Of a DNA stretch of 64,000 nt, positions 26,271 to 34,737 are shown piece by piece; positions within the stretch are counted from its first letter, which is position 1; each line of letters starts with the position of its first letter. Position numbers and translations under genes: made by a program. The notes beneath the pieces are model-generated. The model saw only the letters and a program-made list of their open reading frames with translations, ran no database searches and had not been told where the DNA came from. This DNA is from Brevibacterium sp. XM4083 (GTDB taxonomy: Bacteria; Actinomycetota; Actinomycetes; Actinomycetales; Brevibacteriaceae), in contig NZ_VFYR02000002.1 of the NCBI RefSeq assembly GCF_006489205.2, positions 62,001 through 126,000 of the forward strand, written 5' to 3'.

Positions 26271-29257
26271 GCACCACGTCCTCACCCTCCTCCGCGAAGA
26301 TGCCCGGATCAGGATCACGGCGGTCGCCACTGCTGCTGACACTGGTGTCGGTGGCGATCCTCCTCGTCGCCTTCATCGCGTTCACCCAGGTCTACACCGA
26401 GGTCCTGTGGTTCGGTCAGCTCGGCGCCTCCGAGGTCTTCCGCACGATGTGGTTCACCCGCGGCATCACGTTCGCCGCCGGCTTCCTCGTCATGGCCGTG
26501 CCGGTGTGGCTGAGCCTCCACGTGGCCTACCGCAATCGTCCCGTCTACGCCCCCACGACACCGCGGCAGGAGAACCTCGACCGCTACCGTGAGGCCATCG
26601 AACCCCTGCGTCGGGTCGCGACCCTGGCGATCCCCGCCGTCGTCGGCATCCTCGCCGGCATCACCGCCTCGGCGCAGTGGAACGTCGTCCTCGAATGGCT
26701 GAACTCGACGTCGTTCGGAGAGTCCGATCCGCAGTTCGGCATCGACAAGTCCTTTTACGTCTTCGTTCTGCCCGGCCTGCGCCTCATCGGCGATCAGCTC
26801 GGCATGGCCCTCGTCCTCTCGCTCATCGCTGCTCTCGTCGCCCACTACCTCTTCGGCGGCATCCGCCCCGGTGAGCAGCGGGGCGTGACCCTGACGAAGA
26901 CCGCGCAGTGGCAGATCGGCATCACCGTGGCCCTGCTCGTCCTCGTCCAGGCGGGACGTCTGTGGCTGAGCCGCTACGACCGGCTGACCGCCACCGGCGG
27001 CATCGTGCCGGGTGCGACCTATGTCGACGACCGTGCCGCGCTGCCGGCGATGGCGATCGTCGCGATCGCCGCCGTGCTCGTCGCACTCCTCTTCGTCTAC
27101 ACCGCGTGGAAGGGCAACTGGCGGATCTCGATCATCGCCACCCTCACCCTCCTCGTCCTCGGCGGCGTGTCGATCATCGCCTACCCGGCGCTTCTGCAGC
27201 AGTTCCAGGTCAACCCCTCGCAGCAGAGCCTCGAGTCCGAGTACATCCAGCGCAACATCGACGCCACCCGTGAGGCCTTCGACTTCAACGACATCGAGGT
27301 GACGCCGTACGAGCCGAGCACGAGCGGCGAGGCGGGCGCCCTGCGCGCCGACGCCGAGACCGCGGCGTCGATCCGTCTGCTCGACCCGAACCTCGTCTCG
27401 GACACCTTCCGCCAGCTGCAGCAGGTCAGGCCGTACTACTCGTTCCCCACGCAGCTCGACGTCGACCGGTACAACATCGACGGGCAGATGCGCGACACCG
27501 TCATCGCGGTGCGCGAGCTCAATCCGAGCTCGGTGAGCAACCAGAGCTGGTACAACCGGGCGATCGTCTACACCCACGGCTTCGGCGTCGTCGCCGCCAA
27601 CGGCAACCAGCGCAACCCCGACGGCGAGCCGACGTTCATGGAGTCCGACATTCCGCCGCGCGGTGACTTCCCCGAATACGAGCCGCGGGTCTACTTCGGC
27701 GAGAGCTCGCCCGAGTACTCGATCGTCGGCGGCCCGGAGGGCTCGACCCCGCGCGAACTCGACTACCCCTCGGATGAGGACAGCGGCTCCGGTCAGGTCA
27801 ACAACACCTTCCAAGGGGACGGCGGACCGTCGGTGGGCAACCTCTTCAACCGGCTGGCCTATGCCCTGAAGTACCAGGATGAGCAGATCCTCCTCTCCGA
27901 CGCGGTCAACTCCGATTCGCAGATCCTCTACGAACGCCACCCGCGGTCGCGTGTGGAGAAGCTCGCGCCGTTCCTCAAGATCGACGGGGATCCCTACCCG
28001 GCCGTCGTCGACGGGAAGATCAAGTGGATCCTCGACGGCTACACGACGGCCAAGGACTACCCGTACTCGACCCCGCAGCCGCTTCAGGAGGCGACCGAGG
28101 ATTCGACGACCGCCTCGGCGCCGGGCACCGTGGCGACCCTGCCGGACGAAGAGGTCAACTACATCCGGAACTCCGTGAAGATCACCGTCGACGCCTACGA
28201 CGGTTCGGTCGACATGTACCAGTGGGATGAGAACGATCCGGTCCTCAAGACGTGGATGAAGATCTTCCCCGGCCTCATCAAGCCGGCCTCGGAGATGTCC
28301 GGTGATCTCATGAGCCATGTGCGGTACCCGGAGGACCTCTTCAAGGTCCAGCGCGAGCTGCTCACCCGGTACCACGTGACCTCGGCCAGCGAGTTCTACA
28401 CCGGTCAGGACTTCTGGGCGCTGCCGACCGACCCGACCAAGCGGGCGAACAGCGGGCTGACCCAGCCGCCGTTCTACATGACCCTGCAGATGCCGGGCCA
28501 GGACGCGCCGTCGTTCTCGCTGACGAGCTCCTACATCCCCGCGCAGTCCTCCGAGGGGCAGTCGCGCAACAACCTCACCGGCTTCCTGTCCGCGGATGCG
28601 GATGCAGGGTCCACTGAGGGGGAGATCTCGGAGAGCTACGGCAAGCTCAGACTTCTGCAGCTGCCGCGCAACACGACTGTGCCCGGTCCCGGTCAGGCGC
28701 AGAACAACTTCAACACCGCACCCGATGTCCAGCGCAGCCTCAACTTGCTGCGTCAGGGTGAGTCGGAGGTGCAGAACGGCAATCTGCTCACGCTGCCCGT
28801 CGGCGGTGGACTCCTCTACGTCCAGCCGGTCTACGTCCGGTCCGCCGGTGAGACGTCCTACCCGCTGCTCCAGCACGTGCTCGTCGCCTTCGGTGAGAAC
28901 ATCGGGTTCGCCCCGACCCTCGACGAGGCGCTCGACCAGGTGTTCGGCGGTGACTCCGGTGCCCAGGCCGGTGACGCCGGCACCGAGGGCGGGGGCGGGA
29001 CGTCCGGTTCCTCCGGTGGCGACGGCGGCGGTCAGCCCGCGGACCAGGGTCTCAACGAAGCCCTGCAGGAAGCGCGCAAGGCGATGGAGGACTCCGACGC
29101 CGCTCTCAAGGCCGGGGACTTCCAGGCCTATGGTGAGGCTCAGGACCGCCTCAAGAAGGCGATCGACGATGCCATCGCCGCCGATCCCTCGCTCGCCGAG
29201 GACGGCGGGGCCACGGCACCGCCCGAGTCGCCGGCCCCCGATCAGGGAGGCAACTGA
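26267..29257 (+). CDS. UPF0182 family membrane protein
   Basis: 996 residues from GTG 26267, the size expected for UPF0182 (Rv3193c). The first ~310 residues hold about seven transmembrane helices (for example LLTLVSVAILLVAFIAF and ITVALLVLVQAGRLWL). The family core follows: NIDATREAFDF, SWYNRAIVYTHGFGVV, FPEYEPRVYFGESSPEYSIV and YPEDLFKVQRELLTRYHV. Residues ~905-940 are a Gly-rich linker, then a helical Asp/Lys-rich tail (ALQEARKAMEDSDAALKAGD) and a Pro-rich end. Function is unknown. It is coupled to the PDZ-Lon protease, which may process it (inference). Confidence 0.92.
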   Translation: MSTTSSPSSAKMPGSGSRRSPLLLTLVSVAILLVAFIAFTQVYTEVLWFGQLGASEVFRTMWFTRGITFAAGFLVMAVPVWLSLHVAYRNRPVYAPTTPRQENLDRYREAIEPLRRVATLAIPAVVGILAGITASAQWNVVLEWLNSTSFGESDPQFGIDKSFYVFVLPGLRLIGDQLGMALVLSLIAALVAHYLFGGIRPGEQRGVTLTKTAQWQIGITVALLVLVQAGRLWLSRYDRLTATGGIVPGATYVDDRAALPAMAIVAIAAVLVALLFVYTAWKGNWRISIIATLTLLVLGGVSIIAYPALLQQFQVNPSQQSLESEYIQRNIDATREAFDFNDIEVTPYEPSTSGEAGALRADAETAASIRLLDPNLVSDTFRQLQQVRPYYSFPTQLDVDRYNIDGQMRDTVIAVRELNPSSVSNQSWYNRAIVYTHGFGVVAANGNQRNPDGEPTFMESDIPPRGDFPEYEPRVYFGESSPEYSIVGGPEGSTPRELDYPSDEDSGSGQVNNTFQGDGGPSVGNLFNRLAYALKYQDEQILLSDAVNSDSQILYERHPRSRVEKLAPFLKIDGDPYPAVVDGKIKWILDGYTTAKDYPYSTPQPLQEATEDSTTASAPGTVATLPDEEVNYIRNSVKITVDAYDGSVDMYQWDENDPVLKTWMKIFPGLIKPASEMSGDLMSHVRYPEDLFKVQRELLTRYHVTSASEFYTGQDFWALPTDPTKRANSGLTQPPFYMTLQMPGQDAPSFSLTSSYIPAQSSEGQSRNNLTGFLSADADAGSTEGEISESYGKLRLLQLPRNTTVPGPGQAQNNFNTAPDVQRSLNLLRQGESEVQNGNLLTLPVGGGLLYVQPVYVRSAGETSYPLLQHVLVAFGENIGFAPTLDEALDQVFGGDSGAQAGDAGTEGGGGTSGSSGGDGGGQPADQGLNEALQEARKAMEDSDAALKAGDFQAYGEAQDRLKKAIDDAIAADPSLAEDGGATAPPESPAPDQGGN

Positions 29258-29304
29258 CCCGAGCCCGCAACTCGGCTGACACAACAGCCCAGCTCGGCTG
29301 ACAC

Positions 29305-29340
29305 GACGGCCCCGGAAGGAGACATCCTTCCGGGGCCGTC
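29305..29340 (+). terminator. Terminator after UPF0182
   Basis: Perfect 16-bp stem: GACGGCCCCGGAAGGA, loop GACA, and its complement. Just before it, CTCGGCTGACAC occurs twice (29271 and 29292 regions). Confidence 0.8.
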
Positions 29341-29345
29341 GTCGT

Positions 29346-29414
29346 CGGGACACCGCGTGCGGGACACCGTGTGCGGGGCACCGGCTGCGGGGAACCGCCT
29401 GCGGGTCACGCCTG
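29346..29414. repeat. 14-bp tandem repeat, five units
   Basis: Units of the form CGGGRCACCGNNTG begin at 29346, 29360, 29374, 29388 and 29402; the last is 13 bp. The array lies between the UPF0182 terminator and the 3' end of the siderophore-binding gene, 9 bp from its stop codon. Confidence 0.8.
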
Positions 29415-29423
29415 CGGGGGTCG

Positions 29424-30449
29424 TTACTGCGCGAGATACCCGTCGAGATCCTTGACGACCTGCTTGGCTCCGATCGGCCCGAGCCCGAGGAACCACACAT
29501 CGTCATCGACGCGGTGGGCCTTTCCGTTCTTCACCGCCGGCAGGTTCGTCCACTGGCTCGTCTGCAGCGCCTCGGTCTCCCCGGTGGCGCCGGGCTCGCC
29601 GTAGCTCGAGTAGAAGATGACATCACCGTCGGCCTCATCGAGCTTCTCGGGGGAGATCTCGACAGCGAGATCATCGACGTCCTGGATCTCGGGACGCGCG
29701 AGGCCGGCATCGGCGAGGATGACGCCGATGAGAGAGGCATTGCCGTAGAGGCGCAGCTTTCCGGGCATGAACCGGACGAGGGAGATCGTCGGATCGCCGG
29801 TCACGGAGTCGCCCAGGGCCTTGACCTCACGACCGTACTCGTTGAGCTCGGCCGTCGCCTCCTCTTCGAGGCCGAGGGCGTCGCCGACGAGAAGGAAGTT
29901 CTCCTTCCAGGGGAACCCGGGGCGGATGGAGAAGACCGTCGGCGCGATCGCCTCGAGCTCGTCATAGAGCTTGTCGGCCCGCAGCTGGCTGCCGAGGATG
30001 AGGTCCGGTTCGAGGGAGGCGATCTTCTCGAGGTCGAGTTCGCTGATCGTTCCGACGGTCTCCACCCCCTTCGTCTCCTCGGCGAGGTAGGCGGGGACGG
30101 GCTGTGCGCCCTCAGTCGTCACCATGCCCACAGGGGTGATGCCGAGGGCGAGGACGTCATCGAGCTCTCCGGTGTCGAGGACGACGACGCGTTCGGGCCG
30201 CTTCTCGATCTCCGTGGTGCCGAGCGCATGGTCGACGGTGCGCGGGAATTCCCCGGGAGCGGCGTCGCTACCGAGTGCTGCGGTCTTCTCATCGGCAGTG
30301 CCGAAGTCCTTGCCGCCCGTGGCGACGTCCGTGTTGCCGGCGGACTCGTCCGAGGAGTTTTCGGTCGCCGCGCAGCCGGAGGCGAGAAGGGTCAGAGTGA
30401 GCAGAGTGGCCGCAGCGGAGAGCGCGCGGGAATGCTTGGAAGTCTTCAC
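29424..30449 (-). CDS. Iron-siderophore ABC transporter substrate-binding lipoprotein
   Basis: 341 residues. The signal peptide ends in lipobox LASGC, then a Ser/Asp-rich linker: an anchored binding protein. The mature domain is class III (helical-backbone) as in FepB/FhuD types: PERVVVLDTGELDDVLALGI, LDLEKIASLEPDLILGS, SLVRFMPGKLRLYG, ending LGPIGAKQVVKDLDGYL. No permease or ATPase gene is adjacent, so it must work with a transporter elsewhere. The start is GTG 30449, with TAGACT six bases upstream and an iron-box-like sequence over that promoter, so expression is probably repressed by iron through an IdeR/DtxR regulator. Confidence 0.88.
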   Translation of the reverse strand: MKTSKHSRALSAAATLLTLTLLASGCAATENSSDESAGNTDVATGGKDFGTADEKTAALGSDAAPGEFPRTVDHALGTTEIEKRPERVVVLDTGELDDVLALGITPVGMVTTEGAQPVPAYLAEETKGVETVGTISELDLEKIASLEPDLILGSQLRADKLYDELEAIAPTVFSIRPGFPWKENFLLVGDALGLEEEATAELNEYGREVKALGDSVTGDPTISLVRFMPGKLRLYGNASLIGVILADAGLARPEIQDVDDLAVEISPEKLDEADGDVIFYSSYGEPGATGETEALQTSQWTNLPAVKNGKAHRVDDDVWFLGLGPIGAKQVVKDLDGYLAQ

Positions 30450-30467
30450 CGGGTTAGTCTACCCTCA
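30449..30467 (-). promoter_or_regulatory. Iron-box-like operator overlapping a leaderless promoter
   Basis: The 19 bp match the DtxR/IdeR consensus TWAGGTWAGSCTWACCTWA at about 13 of 19 positions. They cover the -10 TAGACT (30456-30461, minus strand) and the first base of GTG 30449. Occupancy would block transcription. Confidence 0.5.
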
Positions 30468-30518
30468 CCTCGCAGGGGCGCTGCGGGCACGGGACGGTGC
30501 GGCGGCGCCGTGCCGGCG

Positions 30519-30587
30519 CTCGATCAAGCGGGAGAGCGGAACATGGGGCGTGCACGGCCCGCCATCCGCGCCTTTGCTTGACCGAGA
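30519..30587. repeat. 69-bp imperfect palindromic repeat, copy 2
   Basis: Partner of 5940-6008, sharing the exact core GGGCGTGCACGGCCCGC. Its own arms pair at 15 of 21 positions. It is intergenic, between the upstream region of the binding-protein gene and the tRNA-fMet terminator. The rest of 30468-30624 shows nothing else callable. Confidence 0.75.
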
Positions 30588-30624
30588 GGCCAGAGTCGCG
30601 GCAGGGGGAGTGCCGTGAATGAGA

Positions 30625-30659
30625 AGAACCCCCAGTCAGTTGACCTGACTGGGGGTTCT
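30625..30659 (-). terminator. Terminator of tRNA-fMet
   Basis: Perfect 15-bp stem (AGAACCCCCAGTCAG with its complement), loop of 5 nt. On the minus strand the stem ends in GGGGGTTCT followed by TCTC, a T-rich tail, 8 bp after the tRNA 3' end. Confidence 0.85.
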
Positions 30660-30666
30660 GCCACTG

Positions 30667-30743
30667 TGGTGGCGGGGGGAGGATTTGAACCTCCGACCTC
30701 CGGGTTATGAGCCCGGCGAGCTACCGAACTGCTCCACCCCGCG
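30667..30743 (-). tRNA. Initiator tRNA-fMet (anticodon CAT)
   Basis: 77 nt including an encoded CCA. The 5' end CGCGGGG pairs with the 3' arm except at the first position (C1-C72 mismatch), and the anticodon stem has the three consecutive G-C pairs CCGGG/CCCGG that mark the initiator. Anticodon CAT is at 30707-30709 of the plus strand (read in reverse). The D-arm has AGCAGTTCGGTAGCT and the T-arm GGTTCAAATCC. It is transcribed leftward into its own terminator. Confidence 0.95.
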
Positions 30744-30886
30744 GCGTGGTCTCAACATTACACGAGCGTAATTCCTGCGCAAAATTCTCGTCGCGTGACC
30801 TTTGCCACAAGGTAACCTTGGGTTCACTCGTCCACCCCAGGGTGAGGGGAGTTCTGCAGGGCCGCAGAGGCTGCGGCGCGCAGAGC

Positions 30887-30915
30887 TTGCAGGTAGTTGA
30901 AAACTGAACTATAGT
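30887..30915 (+). promoter_or_regulatory. Promoter and operator of the YceI gene
   Basis: TTGCAG (30887-30892), 17 bp, TATAGT (30910-30915): the best -35/-10 pair seen in the window. An 18-bp imperfect palindrome TAGTTGAAAACTGAACTA (30894-30911) fills the spacer and enters the -10, in the style of MarR-family operators. No MarR gene is nearby. Confidence 0.6.
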
Positions 30916-30959
30916 CATCCGCGTACTTCAAATTTCAACCATAAGGAGAAGCAGAGATC

Positions 30960-31508
30960 ATGACCGCACTTCCCAAGGGACTCACCGCAGGCACCTGGAA
31001 CATCGATCCGAACCACTCCGAGTTCACCTTCACCGCCCGCCACGCCGGCGTGTCGAAGGTCCGGGGCAACTTCGAGGACATCTCCGGCACCGTTGAGGTC
31101 GGCGACACCCTCGAGGACAGCTCGGTGACCGCCGAGGCCGTCGTCGAGTCGATCAACACGAGGAACTCGCAGCGCGATCAGCACCTGAAGACGAGCGACT
31201 TCTTCGCCGCCGACGAGCACCCGAAGCTCATCTTCAAGTCGACCGGAGTCAAGGCCGAGTCGGGTGAGGACTTCGAGCTCGAAGGCGAACTGACGATGCG
31301 CGGCGTGACGAAGCAGGTCGCGTTCGACAGCGAGTTCCACGGTGTCGCCACCGACCCGATGGGCAACGAGGTGGCCGGTCTCACGGCGTCGGCGACCGTC
31401 GACCGCAAGGAGTTCGGCATGGAGTTCTCGGCCGTCCTCGGTGGCGGCGAGCTCCTCGTCTCCGACAAGATCAAGATCGTCCTCGACCTCGAGCTGACGA
31501 AGGCCTGA
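30960..31508 (+). CDS. YceI family lipid-binding-like protein
   Basis: 182 residues. YceI proteins form a lipocalin-like barrel that binds an isoprenoid or similar lipid. The family pattern is clear: GTWNIDPNHSEFTFTARHAGVSKV, FEDISGTVEV, SINTRNSQRDQHLKTSDFF, HPKLIFKSTGV, GELTMRGVTKQV and DKIKIVLDLELTKA at the end. No signal peptide is present, so it is cytoplasmic, as in many actinobacterial members. AAGGAG at 30942 region gives the start ATG 30960. It stands alone with its own promoter and terminator; the palindrome in the promoter suggests tight repression. Confidence 0.92.
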   Translation: MTALPKGLTAGTWNIDPNHSEFTFTARHAGVSKVRGNFEDISGTVEVGDTLEDSSVTAEAVVESINTRNSQRDQHLKTSDFFAADEHPKLIFKSTGVKAESGEDFELEGELTMRGVTKQVAFDSEFHGVATDPMGNEVAGLTASATVDRKEFGMEFSAVLGGGELLVSDKIKIVLDLELTKA

Positions 31509-31536
31509 TCGCTGCCTGCGACAGTGCTGACCGAAT

Positions 31537-31572
31537 GACGAAGGCGGACCGCCCAGGCGGTCCGCCTTCGTC
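31537..31572 (+). terminator. Terminator after YceI
   Basis: Arms GACGAAGGCGGACCGCC and its exact complement with a minimal loop. It lies between convergent yceI and the aminotransferase and may serve both. Confidence 0.8.
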
Positions 31573-31642
31573 GTGTCTCAGAGGTCCCTGCGGGGACAGC
31601 CACGGCACAGCTGCCCGCCGCGCCACAGCGGTGACCTCGGCG

Positions 31643-32917
31643 TCAGCGCCCGCGCAGCAGGGTCGGATCGGCCCGGAGCGCCTCGGCCAGCGCGCCGAAC
31701 CGCCGGGCACCCTCATCGACGTCGGTCGGGGACTTGCAGAACGAATACCGGATCGCACTGCGGTACGTCTGTGCCGCGGTCGATCCCGGCCGACAGAGAG
31801 CCGGCACGGGGATGCCGACGACCCCGTGCTCCCGTGCGAGCAGATCATTGAGGGCGAACGCATCGAGCTCGGTGAGCGCGGCGAAGTCGACGACCGTGAA
31901 GTAGCCGGCGGTCGGAGTCGACACCGCGGCGCCCGGCACGTTCGCACACGCGGGAACGAGCACCTCGGCGCGGGCCCGCAGCGATGCCCGATTCACAGCT
32001 GTGAACCCGCTGCCGGACTCGAGGACACGAGCGAGGCCGATCTGCATCGGCCCGCCCCCGGTGAACGTGAGGAACTGCTTGACCGCCTGGATCGCCTCCC
32101 GCACCGGCTTCTCAGCGATGACCCAGCCGATCTTCCACCCGGTGATGTTCCAGCTCTTGCCCGCCGAGGAGACGGTGACGACGCGGGCCGGATCGCTCAC
32201 CGCCACGGCCGGGGGAACATGGTCGTCACCGGCGAGGATGAGCTCTTCGTAGACCTCATCGGTGAGGATCCACGCATCCGCGGCCGCCGCGGCGTCGCCG
32301 ATGCGCGCGAGGTCAGCGGCGGAGAAGACGAAGCCGGTCGGGTTGTGCGGAGTGTTGACGATGACGAGGGAGACGGACGCCATGACGCGGTCGAACTCCT
32401 CCCAATCCGGGTGGAATCCGCCGTTCCCATCAGGCAGGATGGGCACCGTCGAGAGCTCGCCGCCGGCCGCGGCGACGGCCGCGGGATACCCGTCGTAGAA
32501 CGGTTCGAACGTCACGACACGGGCCCCGCGGGGGAGGAGGGCGAGGACTGCCGCCGTCAGCCCCTCGGTGGCTCCGCAGGTGATGAGCACATCGTCGGGG
32601 TCGACCGACTGGCCGAAGTCCCGGGCCCGCTGCGCGGCGACGGCCTCCCGCAGAACCGGGTAGCCCTGACCGGGAGCGTACTGGTTGAATCCCTCGTCCA
32701 TCGCCGCAGCCGTGGCGGCGAGGAGCTCCCCGGGAGCGTCGGTGCCCGGCGCGCCCTGGCCGAGGTTGACCGCGCCGGTGGCTGCCGCAAGCGCCGTCAT
32801 CTGGCCGTAGATCGTCTCGGCGATCGCGCCGTCGCTGCCGATGAGGCCTGCGGCTGCGGCCATCTCCCGCCACAGCGGCGCACGGTCGAGGCTCGGTCTG
32901 GTCTGATCCCGGTCCAT
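31643..32917 (-). CDS. Class I PLP-dependent aminotransferase (DapC-like)
   Basis: 424 residues from ATG 32917, one base after the hisN stop. Fold-type I aminotransferase. Seen: GAVNLGQGAPG near the N-terminus, NQYAPGQGYPVLREAVA, ITCGATEGLTAAVLAL, FEPFYDGYPA, VIVNTPHNPTG, ILTDEVYEEL and the PLP lysine in SSAGKSWNITGWKIGW; the C-terminal RYSFCKSP supplies the carboxylate-binding Arg. The pattern resembles actinobacterial N-succinyldiaminopimelate aminotransferase (Rv0858c type) and kynurenine aminotransferases. A role in lysine biosynthesis is possible, but substrate cannot be fixed from sequence. It is the last gene of the doxX-aroA-rsgA-hisN operon. Confidence 0.85.
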   Translation of the reverse strand: MDRDQTRPSLDRAPLWREMAAAAGLIGSDGAIAETIYGQMTALAAATGAVNLGQGAPGTDAPGELLAATAAAMDEGFNQYAPGQGYPVLREAVAAQRARDFGQSVDPDDVLITCGATEGLTAAVLALLPRGARVVTFEPFYDGYPAAVAAAGGELSTVPILPDGNGGFHPDWEEFDRVMASVSLVIVNTPHNPTGFVFSAADLARIGDAAAAADAWILTDEVYEELILAGDDHVPPAVAVSDPARVVTVSSAGKSWNITGWKIGWVIAEKPVREAIQAVKQFLTFTGGGPMQIGLARVLESGSGFTAVNRASLRARAEVLVPACANVPGAAVSTPTAGYFTVVDFAALTELDAFALNDLLAREHGVVGIPVPALCRPGSTAAQTYRSAIRYSFCKSPTDVDEGARRFGALAEALRADPTLLRGR

Positions 32918-32918
32918 G

Positions 32919-33707
32919 TCAGAATCCCTCCGGGGCCACGCGCCCGAGGGCATCGAGGACGGTCTCGTGCAGGAGGCCGTTGGTCGCGACCGCATTGCCG
33001 CCGAACGGTCCCGGCACGCCGGTCGTGCTCGTGAAGGTGCCGCCGGCTTCGGTGACGATCGGGACGAGCGCCCCCATGTCGTAGAGCGCGAGCTCCGGTT
33101 CGCACGCGATGTCGACCGCGCCCTCGGCGACGAGCATATAGGAGAGGAAGTCCCCGTATCCGCGGGTGCGCCACAGCCGGTCGGTCAGTGCGATGAATTC
33201 CTCGCGGACACCGAGGTCGCGCCACCCGCCCAGCGACGCGAAGGAGAGGGAGGCATCGGCGAGGTCGCCGACCTCGGAGACCGTGATGCGGCGGGCCGGG
33301 CCCCCGATCGCCGAGGCGAAGGCCCCTGCACCGGCACCTGCCCACCACCGCCTGCCGAGGGCGGGAGCCGAGACGACGCCGACGAGCGGAGTCTCACCGT
33401 CGTAGAGGGAGATGAGGGTCGCCCACACGGGCACGCCGCGCACGTAGTTCTTCGTGCCGTCGATGGGATCGATGATCCAGCGCCGTGAGGAGGTCCCGTG
33501 CGACCCGAACTCCTCACCGAGCACGCTGTCCTCGGGCCGGGTCAGGCGCAGGCGGTCGACGATCGCCTCTTCGACGGCCCGATCGCATTCGGTGACGGGG
33601 GTGAGGTCCGGTTTCGTCTCGACCGTGAAGTCGGCGGCGACGAAGCGGGAGAGGCTCAGGGAGTCGGCGAGGTCGGCGAGGTCGAGTGCGAGGTCGAGGT
33701 CGTTCAT
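32919..33707 (-). CDS. hisN: Histidinol-phosphatase (inositol monophosphatase family)
   Basis: 262 residues. Mg-dependent phosphatase of the IMPase fold. Metal sites: [22 protein letters not shown] (DPIDGT motif) and, in the C-terminal part, a [15 protein letters not shown] stretch instead of the common WDxA. The KNYVRG ending of the motif fits HisN (Rv3137 type) rather than SuhB. It would make histidinol from histidinol phosphate. It sits inside the leftward operon, but TAGAGT overlapping the rsgA stop ends 6 nt before ATG 33707, so it may also have its own leaderless transcript. Confidence 0.88.
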   Translation of the reverse strand: MNDLDLALDLADLADSLSLSRFVAADFTVETKPDLTPVTECDRAVEEAIVDRLRLTRPEDSVLGEEFGSHGTSSRRWIIDPIDGTKNYVRGVPVWATLISLYDGETPLVGVVSAPALGRRWWAGAGAGAFASAIGGPARRITVSEVGDLADASLSFASLGGWRDLGVREEFIALTDRLWRTRGYGDFLSYMLVAEGAVDIACEPELALYDMGALVPIVTEAGGTFTSTTGVPGPFGGNAVATNGLLHETVLDALGRVAPEGF

Positions 33708-33713
33708 CCCTCC

Positions 33714-33719
33714 ACTCTA
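33714..33719 (-). promoter_or_regulatory. Internal -10 element of hisN
   Basis: TAGAGT, then GGAGGG, then ATG 33707. The hexamer contains the rsgA stop codon TAG. The arrangement copies that of pepP (TAGAAT-GGAGGC-ATG). Confidence 0.45.
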
Positions 33720-34736
33720 GCCAGCGTTGGACAGCAGCCGGCGCAGCGACTCCAGCCGTGAGACCCCACCCGGCCCGGCCCGGCCCTCGGCCACCCACGA
33801 GTCGAGACGGCACCCGGGGGCGTCGGCGAGGTGGGTGCAGCCGCGCGGGCACTCGGTGGTCGCCTCGGTGAGCTCCGGGAACGCCGCGATGAGACCGTCC
33901 CGGTCGACGTGGGCGAGTCCGAAGCTGCGCACGCCGGGGGTGTCGATGAGCCAGCCGCCGGTCGTCAGGGGCAGGCAGACGGCCGACGACGACGTGTGCC
34001 GACCGCGTCCGGTGACGTCGTTGACGTGGCCGGTGGCGCGATCGGCGGCGGGCACGAGCGCGTTCGTCAGCGTCGATTTGCCGACCCCGGAATGGCCGAC
34101 GAGTACGCTGATGTGATCGGCGAGGCGACCGGCGACGGCGTCGTCGGAGAGCGTGCCGTCGTCGCGCAGCCCCGAGGAGACGATGTCGACGTCGGCCATC
34201 GAGAAGCGGCGCTCGATGTCGGCGGGGGAAGCGAGGTCGGTCTTCGTCACGACGATGAGCGGGGTGATCCCCGCATCGATCGCCGCGGCCAGCGCACGGT
34301 CGATGAGGCCGTAGGAGGGCTCGGGGTCGATGGTGGCGGTGACGATGCCCATGATGTCGACGTTGGCGACGATGACGCGCTCGGTCGGGTCGGTGTCGTC
34401 GGCGCTGCGGCGCAGCAGGGTGCGGCGCGGAGTGATCTCGACGAGGCGCGCGAGTGTGCCCTCGTCGCCCGAGGTGTCGCCGACGACCTTGACGATATCG
34501 CCGGGCACGACGGCCTGACGGCGCAGATGCGACGCCCGCACGGCGGTGACGGCACGGCCGTCCTCGGGAAAAGCGCCGGCATCGTCGGCGAGCACGATCC
34601 GATAGCGCCCCCGGTCGACGGCGGTGACGAGTCCGAGGGCCGCGGAGTCGTGGCTCGGGCGGTTCTTCGTCCGCGGCCGCGACCCTTTGCGGTTGGGCCG
34701 CGGACGATAGTCCTCGTCACGGAAGATGCGCGCCAT
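33717..34736 (-). CDS. rsgA: Ribosome small subunit-dependent GTPase RsgA
   Basis: 339 residues from ATG 34736. Circularly permuted GTPase that checks late 30S assembly. After an Arg-rich N-terminus and an OB-fold (VTAVDRGRYRIVLADD), motifs come in permuted order: G4 VVTKTDL, G1 GHSGVGKST, G3 DTPGVRSF. The C-terminal zinc site is ECPRGCTHLADAPGC. The frame is open for 55 more codons upstream, antisense-like sequence inside aroA; ATG 34736 lies one base after the aroA stop. The aroA-rsgA pair is as in Rv3227-Rv3228. Confidence 0.93.
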   Translation of the reverse strand: MARIFRDEDYRPRPNRKGSRPRTKNRPSHDSAALGLVTAVDRGRYRIVLADDAGAFPEDGRAVTAVRASHLRRQAVVPGDIVKVVGDTSGDEGTLARLVEITPRRTLLRRSADDTDPTERVIVANVDIMGIVTATIDPEPSYGLIDRALAAAIDAGITPLIVVTKTDLASPADIERRFSMADVDIVSSGLRDDGTLSDDAVAGRLADHISVLVGHSGVGKSTLTNALVPAADRATGHVNDVTGRGRHTSSSAVCLPLTTGGWLIDTPGVRSFGLAHVDRDGLIAAFPELTEATTECPRGCTHLADAPGCRLDSWVAEGRAGPGGVSRLESLRRLLSNAG

Positions 34737-34737
34737 C

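Noticed and set aside
26315-29506. 1063-codon open frame antisense to UPF0182
   Set aside because: High-GC antisense shadow. It is rich in Arg/Gly/Val with no domain, and the sense frame is a clear family member.
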